The notes under the pieces: model-generated
The model's database searches: none
Told to the model about the DNA's origin: nothing
What the model saw: only the letters and a program-made list of their open reading frames with translations
NCBI GenBank assembly: GCA_018261895.1
Contig: JAGTRT010000022.1
Span: 26,821-90,820, forward strand
Source: Pseudomonadota bacterium
GTDB taxonomy: Bacteria; Pseudomonadota; Gammaproteobacteria; Burkholderiales; Rhodocyclaceae
Direction: 5' to 3'
Length of the DNA: 64,000 nt
Program-made: the position numbers and the translations under genes
Shown here: positions 1 to 11,207 of the stretch, one piece after another
Layout of the letters: every line of letters starts with the position of its first letter
How positions within the stretch are numbered: the first letter of the stretch is position 1

Positions 1-667
1 TCTGCTCACGCCCCTCGTAAAGCACGAAGTCCATCTTGCTCTTGCCAACAATCTCGCGAACGGCTGTCTCTGCCGCCCCCATCACAGCCTCATCGGTGGA
101 ACGATTATTGAACAGATATTCAACTGGGTCCTTGAGGATGTACTGAACTGCAAACTGGATGTTCACGATGTTTTCATCATCGGTGAGCATCAATGCTTCC
201 TTCAGCACCTTGTTTCGCTCACTACCCCGGTAGCCAATTTCAATCGTACGAACCCCGGTCAGATTGACAAGTTCGTGGGACTGAATCGGATAAGGCAATC
301 GCCAGCGCAACCCAGGTTCGGTCGCCTCCTTGAAACTACCGAACTGGAGCACCAAACCCCGCTGGGAAGCATCAACAATGTAGAAGCCGGATGCCAGCCA
401 TACAACAGCCACCAATCCAATCAGGAGGCCAACTCCACCGCCGATAAACTTTGGGTTGAAGTCAATGTTCGGCATTCGAGGACCTTCTCCGCCACCGTTG
501 CCGCCACCGCCGCCCTTTTTGCCAAACATTCCTGACAATTTGCGATTGAAATCCCGCCAGAGCTCTTCAAGGTCAGGGGGGCCGTCATTTGGACGGCGCG
601 GGCCGCCACTGGGTTTATCACCGTCATTGCTGCCACGGTTGCCCCACTGCGGGTCATTTAGCGACAT
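1..667 (-). CDS. hflK: HflK, SPFH-domain subunit of the HflKC membrane complex (3' end outside window)
   Basis: HflK forms, with HflC, an inner-membrane SPFH complex that surrounds and modulates the FtsH protease. The minus-strand reading frame starts at 667 (MSLNDPQWGNRGSNDG) and is still open at base 1, so only about 222 N-terminal residues are present. The N terminus is hydrophilic and Gly-rich (GKKGGGGGNGGEGPRMP). A single membrane segment follows at about residues 74-96, then the start of the SPFH/PHB domain (GLVLQFGSFKEATEPGLRWR and further). It lies just downstream of hflX and hfq, the usual hfq-hflX-hflK-hflC order. No stop or frameshift is seen in the visible part. Confidence 0.95.
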   Translation of the reverse strand, partial: MSLNDPQWGNRGSNDGDKPSGGPRRPNDGPPDLEELWRDFNRKLSGMFGKKGGGGGNGGGEGPRMPNIDFNPKFIGGGVGLLIGLVAVVWLASGFYIVDASQRGLVLQFGSFKEATEPGLRWRLPYPIQSHELVNLTGVRTIEIGYRGSERNKVLKEALMLTDDENIVNIQFAVQYILKDPVEYLFNNRSTDEAVMGAAETAVREIVGKSKMDFVLYEGREQ

Positions 668-703
668 GAAAATACCTAAGGTCGGGATCATGAGTGTCGG
701 GAT

Positions 704-1858
704 TCAGTTGATGTAGTCGTGTTTTGCATCGTTTTCAGCTTCAGCCATCGCCCTGCTACGCAATTCCGCCTTGGCTTGTGCGAATTCAGCCAAGGCACTA
801 CGTAGCAGGCTCAAGCCCTCTCCAGTACGCGCACTGACTCGAACGCGCGCGATATTACCATATTCGTCCCGCTCGACGCCTGGCATGGCTTCGGTCAGGT
901 CAATCTTGTTCCATGCCACAAGCTGAGTCACTTGATCTGCACCAATCTCGCGAAGCACCTTGTTAACCTCGTCGATCTGCTCATCCCGAGCATGGCTCGC
1001 ACTATCAACAACGTGCAACAATAGATCGGCATGTATTGCCACCTCGAGAGTGGCATGAAACGCGTCGACGAGGGAGTGGGGTAGGTCACGAATAAACCCC
1101 ACGGTATCAGAAACAACAATATTTCCCCCACCTTCGATCCATAGCTTCCGGGAGGTTGTATCAAGTGTGGCAAACAACTGATCTGCGGCAAATACCCCCG
1201 CATGAGTCATGGCATTGAACAATGTTGACTTTCCTGCATTGGTATAGCCAACCAGCGACACATTGAGGACATCGCCACGCATCCTTGCCTTGCGCTGGAC
1301 TCCACGCTGCCTGGAAAGTTTTCCAAGTCGATCTTTTAGCAATTTGACTCGGTTGCCGAGAAGACGCCGGTCCGTCTCCAATTGTTTCTCACCGGGGCCA
1401 CGCATCCCGATGCCACCGCGTTGCCGCTCAAGGTGAGTCCAGCCACGCACCAGCCGCGTCGACAGATGCTCAAGTTGCGCAAGCTCCACCTGCAACTTAC
1501 CCTCGGCACTTGAAGCCCGCAAGGCGAATATGTCAAGTATCAGGCTAGTTCTATCGATCACCCGGCATTTGAGTGCGCGCTCTAAATTGCGTTCCTGAGC
1601 AGGAGACAATTCGTGGTTAAAAATAACCAGATTTGCCTCTCCGGCCGAAACCACCGCAGCAATCTCGTCGACCTTTCCTTTGCCCACATATGTTTTGGGA
1701 TCTGGACTGTGACGCTTGCCAAAAACCTCCCCAATAACCGCCCCACCAGCAGATTCGGCAAGCAAACGCACTTCTTCCACCTGATCCTGAAGATCGGGTT
1801 GGCCAAAATCTAGCTGAACGATCACCGCACGCTCTCCAACGGCTGGTCGTTCAGTCAT
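704..1858 (-). CDS. hflX: GTPase HflX, ribosome-associated
   Basis: HflX is a ribosome-binding GTPase that splits stalled 70S ribosomes under stress. The protein has the N-terminal HflX domain with the family motif RGGIGMRGPGEKQLETDRR. The G domain follows, with P-loop GYTNAGKST, switch region DTVGF and NKID. I prefer the ATG at 1858 (MTERPAVGERAVIVQLDF, 384 aa) because homologues begin at this point. An in-frame GTG at 1891 would add 11 residues, and neither start has a strong Shine-Dalgarno sequence. It lies 62 bp after hfq and 36 bp before hflK on the same strand, so all three are probably co-transcribed. Confidence 0.95.
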   Translation of the reverse strand: MTERPAVGERAVIVQLDFGQPDLQDQVEEVRLLAESAGGAVIGEVFGKRHSPDPKTYVGKGKVDEIAAVVSAGEANLVIFNHELSPAQERNLERALKCRVIDRTSLILDIFALRASSAEGKLQVELAQLEHLSTRLVRGWTHLERQRGGIGMRGPGEKQLETDRRLLGNRVKLLKDRLGKLSRQRGVQRKARMRGDVLNVSLVGYTNAGKSTLFNAMTHAGVFAADQLFATLDTTSRKLWIEGGGNIVVSDTVGFIRDLPHSLVDAFHATLEVAIHADLLLHVVDSASHARDEQIDEVNKVLREIGADQVTQLVAWNKIDLTEAMPGVERDEYGNIARVRVSARTGEGLSLLRSALAEFAQAKAELRSRAMAEAENDAKHDYIN

Positions 1859-1920
1859 GGGGAAATTCGAAAAGGAGGCAAGAGGCCCCACCGACTCTGT
1901 GGGGCACCTGGATAGTTGGA

Positions 1921-2157
1921 TTATTCCGCAGCCTGTTCCTGCTGGAGGTTTACCGGACGAGCGGGCACCACCGTGGAAATTGCATGCTTGTAAACCATCT
2001 GAGTAACAGTGTTCTTGAGCAGAACGACGTACTGATCGAACGATTCAACCTGGCCCTGCAATTTGATTCCGTTCACCAGGTAAATTGAAACAGGAACATG
2101 CTCGCGACGGAGAGCGTTGAGGAAGGGGTCTTGTAACAGTTGCCCTTTGTTGCTCAT
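1921..2157 (-). CDS. hfq: RNA chaperone Hfq
   Basis: Hfq is a hexameric Sm-like RNA chaperone that pairs small RNAs with mRNAs. The 78-residue protein carries the Sm1 motif ([20 protein letters not shown]) and the Sm2 motif with the characteristic YKHAIS. The C-terminal tail is short (about ten residues after the Sm fold), as is common in betaproteobacteria. It lies between der and hflX, all on the minus strand, matching the conserved der-hfq-hflX-hflK arrangement. The 76 bp to der leave room for its own promoter, but I could not assign one. Confidence 0.98.
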   Translation of the reverse strand: MSNKGQLLQDPFLNALRREHVPVSIYLVNGIKLQGQVESFDQYVVLLKNTVTQMVYKHAISTVVPARPVNLQQEQAAE

Positions 2158-2233
2158 GGTGTGGACTCCATGTAGTTGTTATGAGGGTCCTAATGTACCC
2201 AAATTTATAAGGTGACGCCAAAGATTTCGCAGT

Positions 2234-3565
2234 TTATTTCTTGTCTTTGTCGGCAAAAGGATTTGTTGCAGTAACACACTGGATACGCAATGGCGTTCCC
2301 TGCAACTTGAACGCCTCCCGAAAGGTATGCTCAAGATAACGCCGATAGCTATCCGTCATTTTATCAACGGCATTGCCATGAATAACGATGATGGGCGGAT
2401 TTGATCCGCCCTGATGAGCATAACGTGGCTTAGGCCTGAAAAGTCCATGTTTTGCCGGCGCCTGCTTGGCGACGGCATCAATCAGAACACGCGTAAGTCG
2501 AGGCGTGGTCATTTTGGACATGGCAGCAGCGTATGCGGTATCAACGGAGCGGAACAAGGCCTCCAGACCGACATTTTCCCTTGCAGACACGAAGTGGAAC
2601 TTGGCGAAATTAAGGAACTGCAATTTGCGTTGAAGAATCAGGCGAGTCTGCTCACGTTGATAGGCGTCCAGGCCATCCCATTTATTGACAGCCACGACCA
2701 GCGCACGGCCAGACTGAACAATAAAGTCGGCGATGTGTGCATCCTGATCGGAGACATCCGCCTGCGCATCCACCATCAGGATCACAACATTTGCGTCTTC
2801 AATCGCTTGAAGCGTCTTGACTACTGAGAATTTTTCAATTGTCTCAAAAACCTTGCCGCGCTTTCGCATTCCCGCGGTGTCCACGAGCACGTATTTTCTG
2901 CCGCCCCGCTCGAAATCAATCTCAATCGAATCCCTCGTCGTTCCTGGCGCATCGAATGCGATCACTCGCTCTTCACCTAACAAGGTATTGATCAATGTTG
3001 ATTTGCCGACATTGGGGCGACCAACAATGGCCACCCGAATGGCGTCCGAATGCCATTCATCATCGTCCGGCTCAGGAAATCCCTCTAATGCCAACTCGAC
3101 GATCCCACGCACTCCCTCGCCATGAGCAGCAGATATCGCATAGGGTTCGCCGAGTCCGAGTTCATGAAACTCGGCTTCAACCATCCCCGCATTCATACCT
3201 TCGGACTTGTTGACCGCGACAATGACCGGGCAACTTATCCTGCGAAGCTTGTTCGCAATCTCTTTGTCATGCGGAGTCAGCCCAGTTCGACCATCGACAA
3301 CGAAAATGACCGAGTCCGCTTCCGCAATCGCCTGTTCAGTCTGACGTGCCATTTCATGCAAGATACCTTCCTTGATAAGGGGCTCAAAACCACCGGTATC
3401 CACCACGAGATGAGGCTTTTTCCCCAATTTGCCGTGACCATAGTGACGGTCACGGGTTAAGCCAGGCAAGTCAGCAACAATCGCGTCGCGGGACTTGGTC
3501 AAGCGATTGAACAGTGTGGATTTGCCAACGTTTGGCCGACCGACCAGAACAAGGGTAGGTTTCAT
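2234..3565 (-). CDS. der: Ribosome biogenesis GTPase Der (EngA)
   Basis: Der is an essential GTPase acting in 50S subunit maturation. At 443 residues it has the expected two tandem G domains, each with a [10 protein letters not shown]-loop (near residue 8 and near residue 185), and each followed by DTGG/DTAG and NKS/NKWD motifs. A C-terminal KH-like domain ends in a basic tail. The start overlaps the stop of bamB by four bases (ATGA), indicating translational coupling, and hfq follows downstream. Sequence and length are typical, with nothing unusual. Confidence 0.97.
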   Translation of the reverse strand: MKPTLVLVGRPNVGKSTLFNRLTKSRDAIVADLPGLTRDRHYGHGKLGKKPHLVVDTGGFEPLIKEGILHEMARQTEQAIAEADSVIFVVDGRTGLTPHDKEIANKLRRISCPVIVAVNKSEGMNAGMVEAEFHELGLGEPYAISAAHGEGVRGIVELALEGFPEPDDDEWHSDAIRVAIVGRPNVGKSTLINTLLGEERVIAFDAPGTTRDSIEIDFERGGRKYVLVDTAGMRKRGKVFETIEKFSVVKTLQAIEDANVVILMVDAQADVSDQDAHIADFIVQSGRALVVAVNKWDGLDAYQREQTRLILQRKLQFLNFAKFHFVSARENVGLEALFRSVDTAYAAAMSKMTTPRLTRVLIDAVAKQAPAKHGLFRPKPRYAHQGGSNPPIIVIHGNAVDKMTDSYRRYLEHTFREAFKLQGTPLRIQCVTATNPFADKDKK

Positions 3566-4719
3566 TGAGCCTCGATTGCACTTACAGTGCCGCCAGCGGT
3601 CTGAACCAGAACGCCGTTGCCAAGTCCTTGCAGCGCAGCTCGAATTGGCGTTCCATCAGTTTTTTGGCGTGCGGCAAAACTGCCATCTTCGCGAGAGAGG
3701 AAGTGAACAATACCCTCTGCGTCAGCCACGGCAACCAAGCCACGGTGTACCACTACGGGCGATAGTCGACGATTTTTCAGTTTATCCTGCTTCCAGAGGC
3801 TGCTACCGGATTGGCGGTCCATGGCATACACAACCCCCTTGTCGTCTGCGACAAACAAATATCGGCTATCCATGGCCATGCCAACGACAGAAGACAGATC
3901 GCGCGACCACATCATGGCACCGCCCTGCCCCATGTCAAAGCAAGCGACGCGCCCCTGAAACGCAACTGCGCATATTTGCCTGCCATCAACGATTGGTGGC
4001 GCGACAATATCGGCCACACGATCAAGTTCAGTCGCACCTTTTGGCAAAGCCACGGCACCTTCCCAAACAGGGGCACCATTCTGAACTGCAAGTGCCACCA
4101 GCTTGCCGCCAGGATACCCAATAAAGATATAGCGATCCGCAAACACGGGAACACCAGCACTGCGCACCGACAATGTTGGAGTAGAGCGCTGATACACCCA
4201 TTTCCGGCCACCATCGCCGGAATCTAAAAGGTGGATTCGATTGTCACCACTTTTGATCGCAACCCCATCATCGCCGACGACCGGTGCCGCCAATACTTCG
4301 CTGGAAACCCTGGCCTGCCAGAGAGCTTTGCCATCTTCAGGCGAAAAAGCCAATACATCGCCTTTGGAGGTAGCCACAACCAGCAGACGACTGCTCGCGC
4401 CGACGCCTGCTGACAAAGGCTGCCCGACATCAATCTTCCAGACAGCTTTGCCGTCTTCCAATTTTGAAAGCGTTCCGTTTCGATTTGCCACGAAAACAGA
4501 ACTCCCCACAACCGCGGGCGTGAACGTGTAGTCCCCTGCTTTCCCGATACTGGTCGACCACGCAGTCCGCACCTCAGCTGTAGCGGAAAATGGTAACAGA
4601 GGCCCCATTTTCGGACCTGAACTTGCAAACGGATTTATCGAATCGAATGCATCCGACACCGTTGCACAGCCCGCCAAAATGCCAACAGCGATAACCGTAG
4701 CAGCTAGGTTACGCACCAT
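3562..4719 (-). CDS. bamB: Outer membrane protein assembly factor BamB
   Basis: BamB is a lipoprotein of the BAM complex that inserts beta-barrel proteins into the outer membrane. The N terminus is a lipoprotein signal ([15 protein letters not shown] lipobox with Cys at about residue 18). The body is a beta-propeller of PQQ-like repeats with recurring GKAVWK/GKALWQ/GAPVWEG blades. The length of 385 residues fits the family. It is packed between yfgM (sharing one base) and der (four-base overlap), the usual neighbours of bamB. Confidence 0.96.
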   Translation of the reverse strand: MVRNLAATVIAVGILAGCATVSDAFDSINPFASSGPKMGPLLPFSATAEVRTAWSTSIGKAGDYTFTPAVVGSSVFVANRNGTLSKLEDGKAVWKIDVGQPLSAGVGASSRLLVVATSKGDVLAFSPEDGKALWQARVSSEVLAAPVVGDDGVAIKSGDNRIHLLDSGDGGRKWVYQRSTPTLSVRSAGVPVFADRYIFIGYPGGKLVALAVQNGAPVWEGAVALPKGATELDRVADIVAPPIVDGRQICAVAFQGRVACFDMGQGGAMMWSRDLSSVVGMAMDSRYLFVADDKGVVYAMDRQSGSSLWKQDKLKNRRLSPVVVHRGLVAVADAEGIVHFLSREDGSFAARQKTDGTPIRAALQGLGNGVLVQTAGGTVSAIEAQ

Positions 4720-5357
4720 CAGACAGCCTCCCCTAAATTATCTAGCTTTTGCTGTAACAATTCACGACCGGCGCCCTGCTGGCTCGTCAGTTTTTCCAAT
4801 GCAGCCCGGTAAGCCGTCCGAGCTTCAAGCTTTTTGCCTTGTGCCGAATAAACATCACCCCTAAGCTCCTGGAAACGGGCGTCAAATGCTGGAGCATGTG
4901 CCATATCCAGCTGTTTAATTGCTTCATCATATGCCTGCTCGTCCATTTGGACGGATGCCAGACGTAAGCGCGCCAAATCCCTGATCTCGTCTTTCCCGTT
5001 TTCCGCCACCCAACCAAACTGAGCCTTGGCTGTCTTCAAATCGCCGGCTTCAAATGACTGTTTGCCCGCCAGCATCGCCCCCAATGAAGCGTAGCTGGTT
5101 CCGCCAAATTTCTCGGCCAATTCACCTGCCGCCGCTTTCACTTTCTGAGTATCCCCTTCGCCAGCAGCCTGTTCCAGCACGCCATAGATGGCAGATGCCT
5201 GGGCCGACTGCCCTCGCTGATACCAATTCCAGCCCTGCCACGCAACAACACCAAGCGAAGCCGCAACGACGACGCTTGTCACGAGGTTGCCATACATCTT
5301 CCACCAGGTTTTCAGAGTATCTATCTGTTCCTGCTCTTCGAGGTCGTAATGCGCCAT
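4719..5357 (-). CDS. yfgM: YfgM-family tetratricopeptide membrane protein (ancillary SecYEG translocon subunit)
   Basis: The 212-residue protein has a short cytosolic N terminus (MAHYDLEEQEQIDTLKTWW), one membrane helix at about residues 22-44 and a periplasmic TPR-like helical domain. This is the UPF0070/YfgM architecture. YfgM in Escherichia coli binds the Sec translocon and PpiD and helps periplasmic chaperone hand-over. Its place between hisS (5 bp gap) and bamB (1 base shared) matches the classical hisS-yfgM-bamB-der string. The family call is clear; the chaperone role is transferred from E. coli. Confidence 0.9.
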   Translation of the reverse strand: MAHYDLEEQEQIDTLKTWWKMYGNLVTSVVVAASLGVVAWQGWNWYQRGQSAQASAIYGVLEQAAGEGDTQKVKAAAGELAEKFGGTSYASLGAMLAGKQSFEAGDLKTAKAQFGWVAENGKDEIRDLARLRLASVQMDEQAYDEAIKQLDMAHAPAFDARFQELRGDVYSAQGKKLEARTAYRAALEKLTSQQGAGRELLQQKLDNLGEAV

Positions 5358-5362
5358 CCTGC

Positions 5363-6652
5363 TTATTCCTCTTCGTCCGAATCAATTATTTGGCCGATGA
5401 TCGCATCCGCCAGGTCATCAACATTTAGCTTTCGCTGTTCGATACCCCCCTCCCGCAGAGACTTCAATTGAGCCTCACCGGTCGAAGCTTCGTCATCCCC
5501 AATAATTACCGCAAATGTGGCACCACAACCATCGGCTTTCTTCATCTGCGATTTGAAACTACCACCACCGCAATGAAGCAGTACGTCGATTCCATTGTCA
5601 CGCAAATTTTCTGCGACGCGGAATGCCAAACGAGCAGCTTCGTCTCCCTGATGGACTAGATAAACGTCCGGCACTTGGGGCTCAGGCTCGCCTCCCGATT
5701 CCTTGATCAAGGCAATCAGACGCTCAACGCCCATGGCAAAGCCGCAAGCAGGCGTTGGTTTTCCGCCAAGCTGCTCGACAAGTCCATCATAGCGTCCGCC
5801 AGCGCAGACTGTTCCTTGGGCACCGAGCTTGTCAGTAACCCATTCGAAAACTGTCAAATTGTAATAATCCAAGCCACGTACCAAACGCGGGTTGATCTTG
5901 AACGGGATGCCAGCATCACGCAATACTCTCTGCACGCCTTCAAAGTGAGCAAGCGATTCCGCTCCAAGGTAATCAATCAGTTTGGGGGCGGCCGAACAAA
6001 TATCCTGCATAGCAGGATTTTTGGTATCCAGGATACGCAGCGGATTCGTGTGCAACCGACGCTTGGCATCCTCATCGAGCAATTCGGCATTTTCCTCAAA
6101 ATAGGCAATCAGCGCAGCCCGATGGTTGGCACGTTCGTCCGGTTGACCAAGGCTGTTGATTTGCAGCTCAATATTGTCTAGGCCGAGATCTGCCCATAAC
6201 CGGGCCCCCATCAAAATCATTTCAGCATCAATATCCGGACCGGACATACCGAATGATTCGACACCCACCTGATGAAACTGGCGATATCTTCCCTTTTGCG
6301 GACGCTCGTGGCGGAACATCTGCCCGATGTAATAGAGGCGCTGCGTCTGACGAGCTGCCAGACTATGCTCAATTACTGCTCGCACACACCCCGCAGTCCC
6401 TTCCGGGCGCAGAGTCAGCGCTTCGCCATTCAAGCCATCAATGAAGGAATACATTTCCTTCTCAACAATATCAGTCACTTCACCAATTGCTCGCTTGAAT
6501 AGCGGTGTCGGCTCAACGATTGGCATACGAATAGGGCGATAACCGTAACTCTTGAGCCACGAACGAATGGTCTCTTCAAATATTTCCCAGAATGCGGCTT
6601 CGTCAGGCAGGATGTCGTTCATCCCGCGAACGGCTTGCAAGGTTTGACTCAT
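5363..6652 (-). CDS. hisS: Histidine-tRNA ligase
   Basis: This class II aminoacyl-tRNA synthetase charges tRNA-His. The 429-residue protein shows class II motif 2 ([20 protein letters not shown]), the HisRS motif [13 protein letters not shown] and motif 3 ([10 protein letters not shown]). A C-terminal anticodon-binding domain follows. The start overlaps the stop of ispG by four bases, and yfgM follows 5 bp after its stop. It is full length with no anomalies. Confidence 0.98.
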   Translation of the reverse strand: MSQTLQAVRGMNDILPDEAAFWEIFEETIRSWLKSYGYRPIRMPIVEPTPLFKRAIGEVTDIVEKEMYSFIDGLNGEALTLRPEGTAGCVRAVIEHSLAARQTQRLYYIGQMFRHERPQKGRYRQFHQVGVESFGMSGPDIDAEMILMGARLWADLGLDNIELQINSLGQPDERANHRAALIAYFEENAELLDEDAKRRLHTNPLRILDTKNPAMQDICSAAPKLIDYLGAESLAHFEGVQRVLRDAGIPFKINPRLVRGLDYYNLTVFEWVTDKLGAQGTVCAGGRYDGLVEQLGGKPTPACGFAMGVERLIALIKESGGEPEPQVPDVYLVHQGDEAARLAFRVAENLRDNGIDVLLHCGGGSFKSQMKKADGCGATFAVIIGDDEASTGEAQLKSLREGGIEQRKLNVDDLADAIIGQIIDSDEEE

Positions 6653-7878
6653 GACTTCAATTTCTTGGTATAGGTGCGCTCGACATAGCGCTCAATGATT
6701 TCTTTGAACTCGGTGGCAATGTTGTCACCTTTGAGGGTGACCGTTTTTTCACCGTCTTCGTACACAGGTGCAGATGGCGCCTCCCCCGTCCCAGGGAGCG
6801 AAATGCCGATATTTGCATGCTTTGACTCACCGGGCCCGTTCACGATGCAGCCCATCACGGCCAGTGTCATGTTCTCCGCACCATCGTAGCGAAGTTTCCA
6901 TTCTGGCATTCGGGCTCGAACAAACTCCTGTACCTCTCCAGCCAACTCCTGGAAAAACGTGCTGGTCGTACGACCACAACCCGGGCAAGCCGCAACCATT
7001 GGTGTGAATGCGCGCAACCCCATGGTTTGCAAGATTTCCTGAGCAACAATGACTTCTTGTGATCGAGAGCCGCCTGGCTCTGGTGTCAATGAAACACGGA
7101 TCGTATCGCCAATGCCTTCCTGCAATAAAACCGCCAATGCCGCCGTTGAAGCAACAATTCCTTTCGACCCCATGCCTGCCTCGGTCAACCCAAGGTGCAA
7201 TGCATAGTTGGCACGTTTTGAAAGCTCGCGATAAATGGCAATCAAATCCTGCACACTGGAAACCTTGCAGGACAGAATGATCTTCTCCCCGGCCAACCCA
7301 ACGTCCTCTGCTTTGGCAGCCGACTCGAGAGCCGAAGTCACCATCGCGTGGCGCATGATCTCGGTCGCATCCAATGGATGCTGTCGTCCGGAATTTTCGT
7401 CCATTATTCGAGCCAGCAACTCCTGATCTAGGCTCCCCCAATTGACACCAATACGGACCGGTTTGTCATATTTGCAGGCCAGTTCAACCATCTGGGCAAA
7501 CTGTTCGTCCTTCTTTTTCCCAAAGCCCACATTGCCTGGGTTGATCCGGTACTTGGCAAGCGCTTCCGCACAGGCGGGATGTTCAGTCAGCAGACGATGG
7601 CCGTTGTAGTGAAAATCGCCAATCAGCGGAACCTTGCAATTCATCCTGTCGAGGTGCTCGCGGATTCTCGGTACGGCTGCAGCCGCCTCAGGGGAATTAA
7701 CCGTGATTCGAACCAATTCTGATCCCGCCCGAGCAAGTTCGGCTGTTTGCAATGCTGTTGCGAGATAGTCAGCCGTATCCGTGTTGGTCATTGACTGAAC
7801 AACGATAGGCGCATCGCCACCTAATTTCACATGTCCGACCATGCATGATCGGGTAAGTCGCTTTTCGATTCGGCTCAC
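6649..7878 (-). CDS. ispG: 4-hydroxy-3-methylbut-2-en-1-yl diphosphate synthase (IspG/GcpE)
   Basis: IspG is the [4Fe-4S] enzyme that converts MEcPP to HMBPP in the methylerythritol phosphate route to isoprenoids. The 409-residue sequence begins with the family-typical [20 protein letters not shown], a TIM-barrel domain. The C-terminal part carries the cluster cysteines in ACPGCGRTT and GCIVNGPGE. It sits between rodZ (3 bp gap) and hisS (4-base overlap) in the long minus-strand operon. Confidence 0.97.
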   Translation of the reverse strand: MSRIEKRLTRSCMVGHVKLGGDAPIVVQSMTNTDTADYLATALQTAELARAGSELVRITVNSPEAAAAVPRIREHLDRMNCKVPLIGDFHYNGHRLLTEHPACAEALAKYRINPGNVGFGKKKDEQFAQMVELACKYDKPVRIGVNWGSLDQELLARIMDENSGRQHPLDATEIMRHAMVTSALESAAKAEDVGLAGEKIILSCKVSSVQDLIAIYRELSKRANYALHLGLTEAGMGSKGIVASTAALAVLLQEGIGDTIRVSLTPEPGGSRSQEVIVAQEILQTMGLRAFTPMVAACPGCGRTTSTFFQELAGEVQEFVRARMPEWKLRYDGAENMTLAVMGCIVNGPGESKHANIGISLPGTGEAPSAPVYEDGEKTVTLKGDNIATEFKEIIERYVERTYTKKLKS

Positions 7879-7881
7879 GAC

Positions 7882-8808
7882 TTACTCCAGAACGAGGCGA
7901 GCAACATCACCGCGTGTATGAGGCGCAAGATCCACTGCCTCTCCATGCCAGAAGACACGGACACCCGGCGCATAGCCAATCGTTACCGAGAGCGGCCCCT
8001 GTCCTGAGAGGGCCTGCTCTGTACCCGCCGTTAGCTTTTGCGAAAACACCACTTTATTATCGCGGTCCCGTACCTCCAACCAAGAGTCTTTCTCGAAAAG
8101 GAAGCGCATTTGGGGCGCATTGTTGGTTGGCTTAGCAGAATCCCGTGCTTCCGTAGAACCCGACGATGCGACTGTTCCAGAAGGCGATGACGAAGCTTGG
8201 ACCTCGGCCGGCGCAAGCACTTGCGGATTCATGACCTGCTGAGGCGTTGCACCAGGCGGAAAAACAGGTTCTGAAGCCGGTGCAACCGGCGCAGCCACCC
8301 CACCTTCAGAATCCTTGCGTGCTAGAGAGTCGAGCAGTGTCTGTGTGCTTTCCCGAAGCGACGACAGATCGCTTGGCATCAGAAAATATGCCATTCCTGC
8401 CAAAACGACTGAAGCAGCACCAATCAGCACAACCAACTTGCTTCGCTGCGACCCAACACTGCCACTATGTGGCATCGCAGTGGGCGCAACATCGGAAACA
8501 CCCAAACTGTTAATTGGCTTTTCCAGAACCTGATCCAAGAGAAGCATCAGCGGTGCAGAATCAATTTGGATCAGTCGGGCATAGTTGCGAACAAAGCCCC
8601 GGATGAAAGTGTTGCCAGGTAGATTTCCCCAGTCACCACTTTCCAGCGCCTCAACTTGACGCTGTCCGAGTTTCAGCGTTTGCGCTATGTCAGCCACCTG
8701 AAGACCACGCGCCTCCCGGGCCAAACGAAGCTGCTCACCGACGGAAGGAGTAGATACTGGAACAAGCTCTTCCGAGACGACGTCTGGCGTATTCTCCTGC
8801 TCACTCAT
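7882..8808 (-). CDS. rodZ: RodZ-like cytoskeleton protein (HTH_25, one membrane segment, DUF4115)
   Basis: The 308-residue protein has an N-terminal helix-turn-helix of RodZ type (VGEQLRLAREARGLQVADIA, about residues 23-42). One membrane helix follows (KLVVLIGAASVVLAGMAYFL, about 144-163). A Pro/Ala/Ser-rich periplasmic linker leads to a C-terminal DUF4115 beta domain. RodZ couples MreB filaments to the elongation machinery. Its start overlaps pilF by four bases, and ispG follows 3 bp later. The pilF-rodZ-ispG-hisS order is widely conserved and supports the name. Confidence 0.9.
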   Translation of the reverse strand: MSEQENTPDVVSEELVPVSTPSVGEQLRLAREARGLQVADIAQTLKLGQRQVEALESGDWGNLPGNTFIRGFVRNYARLIQIDSAPLMLLLDQVLEKPINSLGVSDVAPTAMPHSGSVGSQRSKLVVLIGAASVVLAGMAYFLMPSDLSSLRESTQTLLDSLARKDSEGGVAAPVAPASEPVFPPGATPQQVMNPQVLAPAEVQASSSPSGTVASSGSTEARDSAKPTNNAPQMRFLFEKDSWLEVRDRDNKVVFSQKLTAGTEQALSGQGPLSVTIGYAPGVRVFWHGEAVDLAPHTRGDVARLVLE

Positions 8809-9605
8809 TCAAAATTACCCTTAAGGAATTCCTGATACTCCTGCGAGGTAGGATAGCGCCCCCGCAATTGCGACGCATAACCACCTTCTCCTGAGCGATT
8901 GCCCGCTCTGCGTTCAAGGCGCAACCCCAGCCAGAGCGCGTCAGCAGTTGGCGGCTCCATCATCCGGAGTGCATCAGCCAAATAAATACGGGACTCTTCG
9001 TAAATACCACGCTGATAAAAAACCTTGGCCAGTTGCAGACGTGCCGAAACGGCGCCATCGCGAGAAAGCTGCAACGCCTTCAATAAATAGTTTTGGGCGC
9101 CATCCAAGTCACCAGCCTTGAATGCACAAGTTCCTGCATTGGTATAAGCGCGATCAGGCGTCTCATAGAGCGGACTCTTCAATGCATTCAGAAAATAGGC
9201 GATCGACTGCCGTTCCTTGCCCGTTTCACAAAGATACCAACCATAGTTGTTATTGACCTCAGGGTCATTCGGGGCCAGATTCAGCGCCCGCCGAAAATCG
9301 TCTTCGGCCTTGCCATATTCCTTTAGGGAAGTATGTACCAACCCTCGGACACTGTAGGCTTGCACATAGCTGGAATCGGCATCTAGCGCTATGCGCAGTT
9401 CGTCCAGAGCAACGGCGGGATTGCCCGCCTGAAAGTACATCGATCCCAACTCTGTATGAATCTTGGCTCGATTGCGAGGATCGGTAGATTTCTGAGACTG
9501 CCCAGTCGCCGAGGGGTTGAAGTCGTATTGCGCCTGCACTGGCATGACACACAGGACTCCCAGGAAAATCAATGCCAAACGATTTTTCAGCATAAGGAAT
9601 TTCAC
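8805..9605 (-). CDS. pilF: Type IV pilus biogenesis protein PilF/PilW (TPR protein)
   Basis: PilF (PilW in Neisseria) is a TPR protein needed for type IV pilus secretin assembly and stability. I start it at the GTG at 9605: a GGAGG lies 7 bp upstream, and the GTGA overlaps the rlmN stop. The resulting 266-residue product begins [14 protein letters not shown], a signal peptide ending near VQAQ. The mature part holds about five TPR units (for example [20 protein letters not shown] and [16 protein letters not shown]). A frame open further upstream lies inside rlmN and is not credible as coding start. Confidence 0.9.
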   Translation of the reverse strand: MKFLMLKNRLALIFLGVLCVMPVQAQYDFNPSATGQSQKSTDPRNRAKIHTELGSMYFQAGNPAVALDELRIALDADSSYVQAYSVRGLVHTSLKEYGKAEDDFRRALNLAPNDPEVNNNYGWYLCETGKERQSIAYFLNALKSPLYETPDRAYTNAGTCAFKAGDLDGAQNYLLKALQLSRDGAVSARLQLAKVFYQRGIYEESRIYLADALRMMEPPTADALWLGLRLERRAGNRSGEGGYASQLRGRYPTSQEYQEFLKGNFE

Positions 9606-10696
9606 GATCTCGCCTCCATTAACGGAATCACTCGTCCAACAGTACGTTTTGTCTTGTCGGCGATTTGTCCGGCCAACTGACCGCAAGCTGCATCAATATC
9701 GTCTCCACGCGTCTTGCGTGTCGTTGTCACCACACCAGCCCCCATCAATATCTCAGCAAAGCTGCGCACCCTGTCGGCTGGAGAGCGCCTGAACGGTGAA
9801 CCGGGAAACGGGTTGAAGGGAATCAGGTTCAACTTGCAGTGAACATTCTTGACCAGTGTCAGCAATTCGCGCGCATGGGCATCGCTGTCATTGATGCCGT
9901 CAAGCATGATGTACTCGAAGGTGATGAAATCGCGCGGCGCCTTGTCAAGATAGCGACGGCACGCGGCCATTAGTTCCTTCAACGGATACTTCTGGTTTAT
10001 GGGGACAATCTGGTCACGCAACTTGTCGTTGGGTGCATGCAATGACACCGCCAAGGCCACCGGACAGGCATCGCCCAGCCGATCAATGTTCGGCACCAAC
10101 CCCGACGTTGAAACGGTAACGCGCCGGCGAGACAAGCCATATGCGTTGTCATCAAGCATCAGCTTCAAAGCGGTAACAGCATTGTCAAAATTGGCCAGGG
10201 GCTCGCCCATTCCCATGAGAACCACGTTCGAGATGACGCGCTCGCTACCGTGAACTGCGCCCAGTGCATGATTGGCCTGCCAAAGCTGACCAATGATTTC
10301 TGCGACAGTCAGATTGCGATTGAACCCTTGTTTTCCGGTCGAGCAAAATGCGCAATCAAGGGCACAGCCGGCCTGCGTCGAAATGCACAGTGTCCCGCGA
10401 TCGTCCTCGGGAATGAATACTGTTTCGACTGCATTTCCATTTCCGACATCAATCAGAAATTTGCGGGTACCGTCGCCGGACAATTTGTCCGACACAACGG
10501 CAGGCGGCGCCACGACCGCCCTTGCCTTGAGCTTCTCGCGAAGGCTCTTGGCGATGTCGGTCATGGCATCGAAGTCCGCCACGCCGGAGCGATGGATCCA
10601 GCGCAAGACCTGCTTGGCGCGGAAGGGTTTTTCACCCTGTTCGGCAAACCAGGCAGTCAGGCTTTCGCCATCAAGATCCAGCAGATTGACGGTCAT
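9602..10696 (-). CDS. rlmN: Dual-specificity RNA methyltransferase RlmN
   Basis: RlmN is a radical-SAM enzyme that makes 2-methyladenosine at 23S rRNA A2503 and tRNA A37. At 364 residues it carries the CxxxCxxC cluster motif ([10 protein letters not shown], about residues 109-118), the SAM-binding GMGEPLANF, and the C-terminal methyl-carrier Cys region near AACGQLAG. It lies 10 bp after ndk and overlaps pilF by four bases, as in many betaproteobacteria. There are no anomalies. Confidence 0.97.
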   Translation of the reverse strand: MTVNLLDLDGESLTAWFAEQGEKPFRAKQVLRWIHRSGVADFDAMTDIAKSLREKLKARAVVAPPAVVSDKLSGDGTRKFLIDVGNGNAVETVFIPEDDRGTLCISTQAGCALDCAFCSTGKQGFNRNLTVAEIIGQLWQANHALGAVHGSERVISNVVLMGMGEPLANFDNAVTALKLMLDDNAYGLSRRRVTVSTSGLVPNIDRLGDACPVALAVSLHAPNDKLRDQIVPINQKYPLKELMAACRRYLDKAPRDFITFEYIMLDGINDSDAHARELLTLVKNVHCKLNLIPFNPFPGSPFRRSPADRVRSFAEILMGAGVVTTTRKTRGDDIDAACGQLAGQIADKTKRTVGRVIPLMEARS

Positions 10697-10706
10697 TCAG
10701 TGTTGC

Positions 10707-11135
10707 TTATCGGCCGCTGTAGACGTTCATGCCGGGGAAGAAGAAGGCGATTTCCACGGCAGCGGTCTCTGGGGCATCGGAGCCGTGAACAGCATTGGCG
10801 TCGATGGATTCGGCGAAGTCAGCGCGAATGGTGCCAGCGTCAGCCTTCTTCGGATCGGTTGCGCCCATCAGCTCGCGATTCTTGGCAATGGCATTTTCGC
10901 CTTCGAGCACTTGAATCATGACTGGGCCAGAGATCATGAATGCCACCAGATCCTTGAAGAAGGGGCGCTCTTTGTGCACAGCGTAGAACTGACCAGCTTC
11001 CTGCGGAGACAGCCAAGCCATCTTGGAAGCAACAATCTTCAGACCATTGGTTTCAAAACGGGAGTAAATCTTGCCGATAACGTTCTTCGCAACTGCATCG
11101 GGTTTGATGATGGAAAGGGTGCGTTCGATAGCCAT
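10707..11135 (-). CDS. ndk: Nucleoside-diphosphate kinase
   Basis: Ndk transfers the gamma-phosphate of ATP to nucleoside diphosphates through a phospho-histidine. The 142-residue protein starts [21 protein letters not shown], the family N terminus. It contains the active-site segment [12 protein letters not shown] with the catalytic His near residue 117. It appears to be the first gene of the ndk-rlmN-pilF-rodZ-ispG-hisS-yfgM-bamB-der run. The 72 bp between it and the gene at 11208 probably hold the promoter, which I could not define. Confidence 0.98.
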   Translation of the reverse strand: MAIERTLSIIKPDAVAKNVIGKIYSRFETNGLKIVASKMAWLSPQEAGQFYAVHKERPFFKDLVAFMISGPVMIQVLEGENAIAKNRELMGATDPKKADAGTIRADFAESIDANAVHGSDAPETAAVEIAFFFPGMNVYSGR

Positions 11136-11207
11136 GTAATTGCTCCGGGAAAGCTAGTTAGTTGAAAAACGGGCGATTTTAGCAGATTCAGAACGTAAGC
11201 GCCTGCA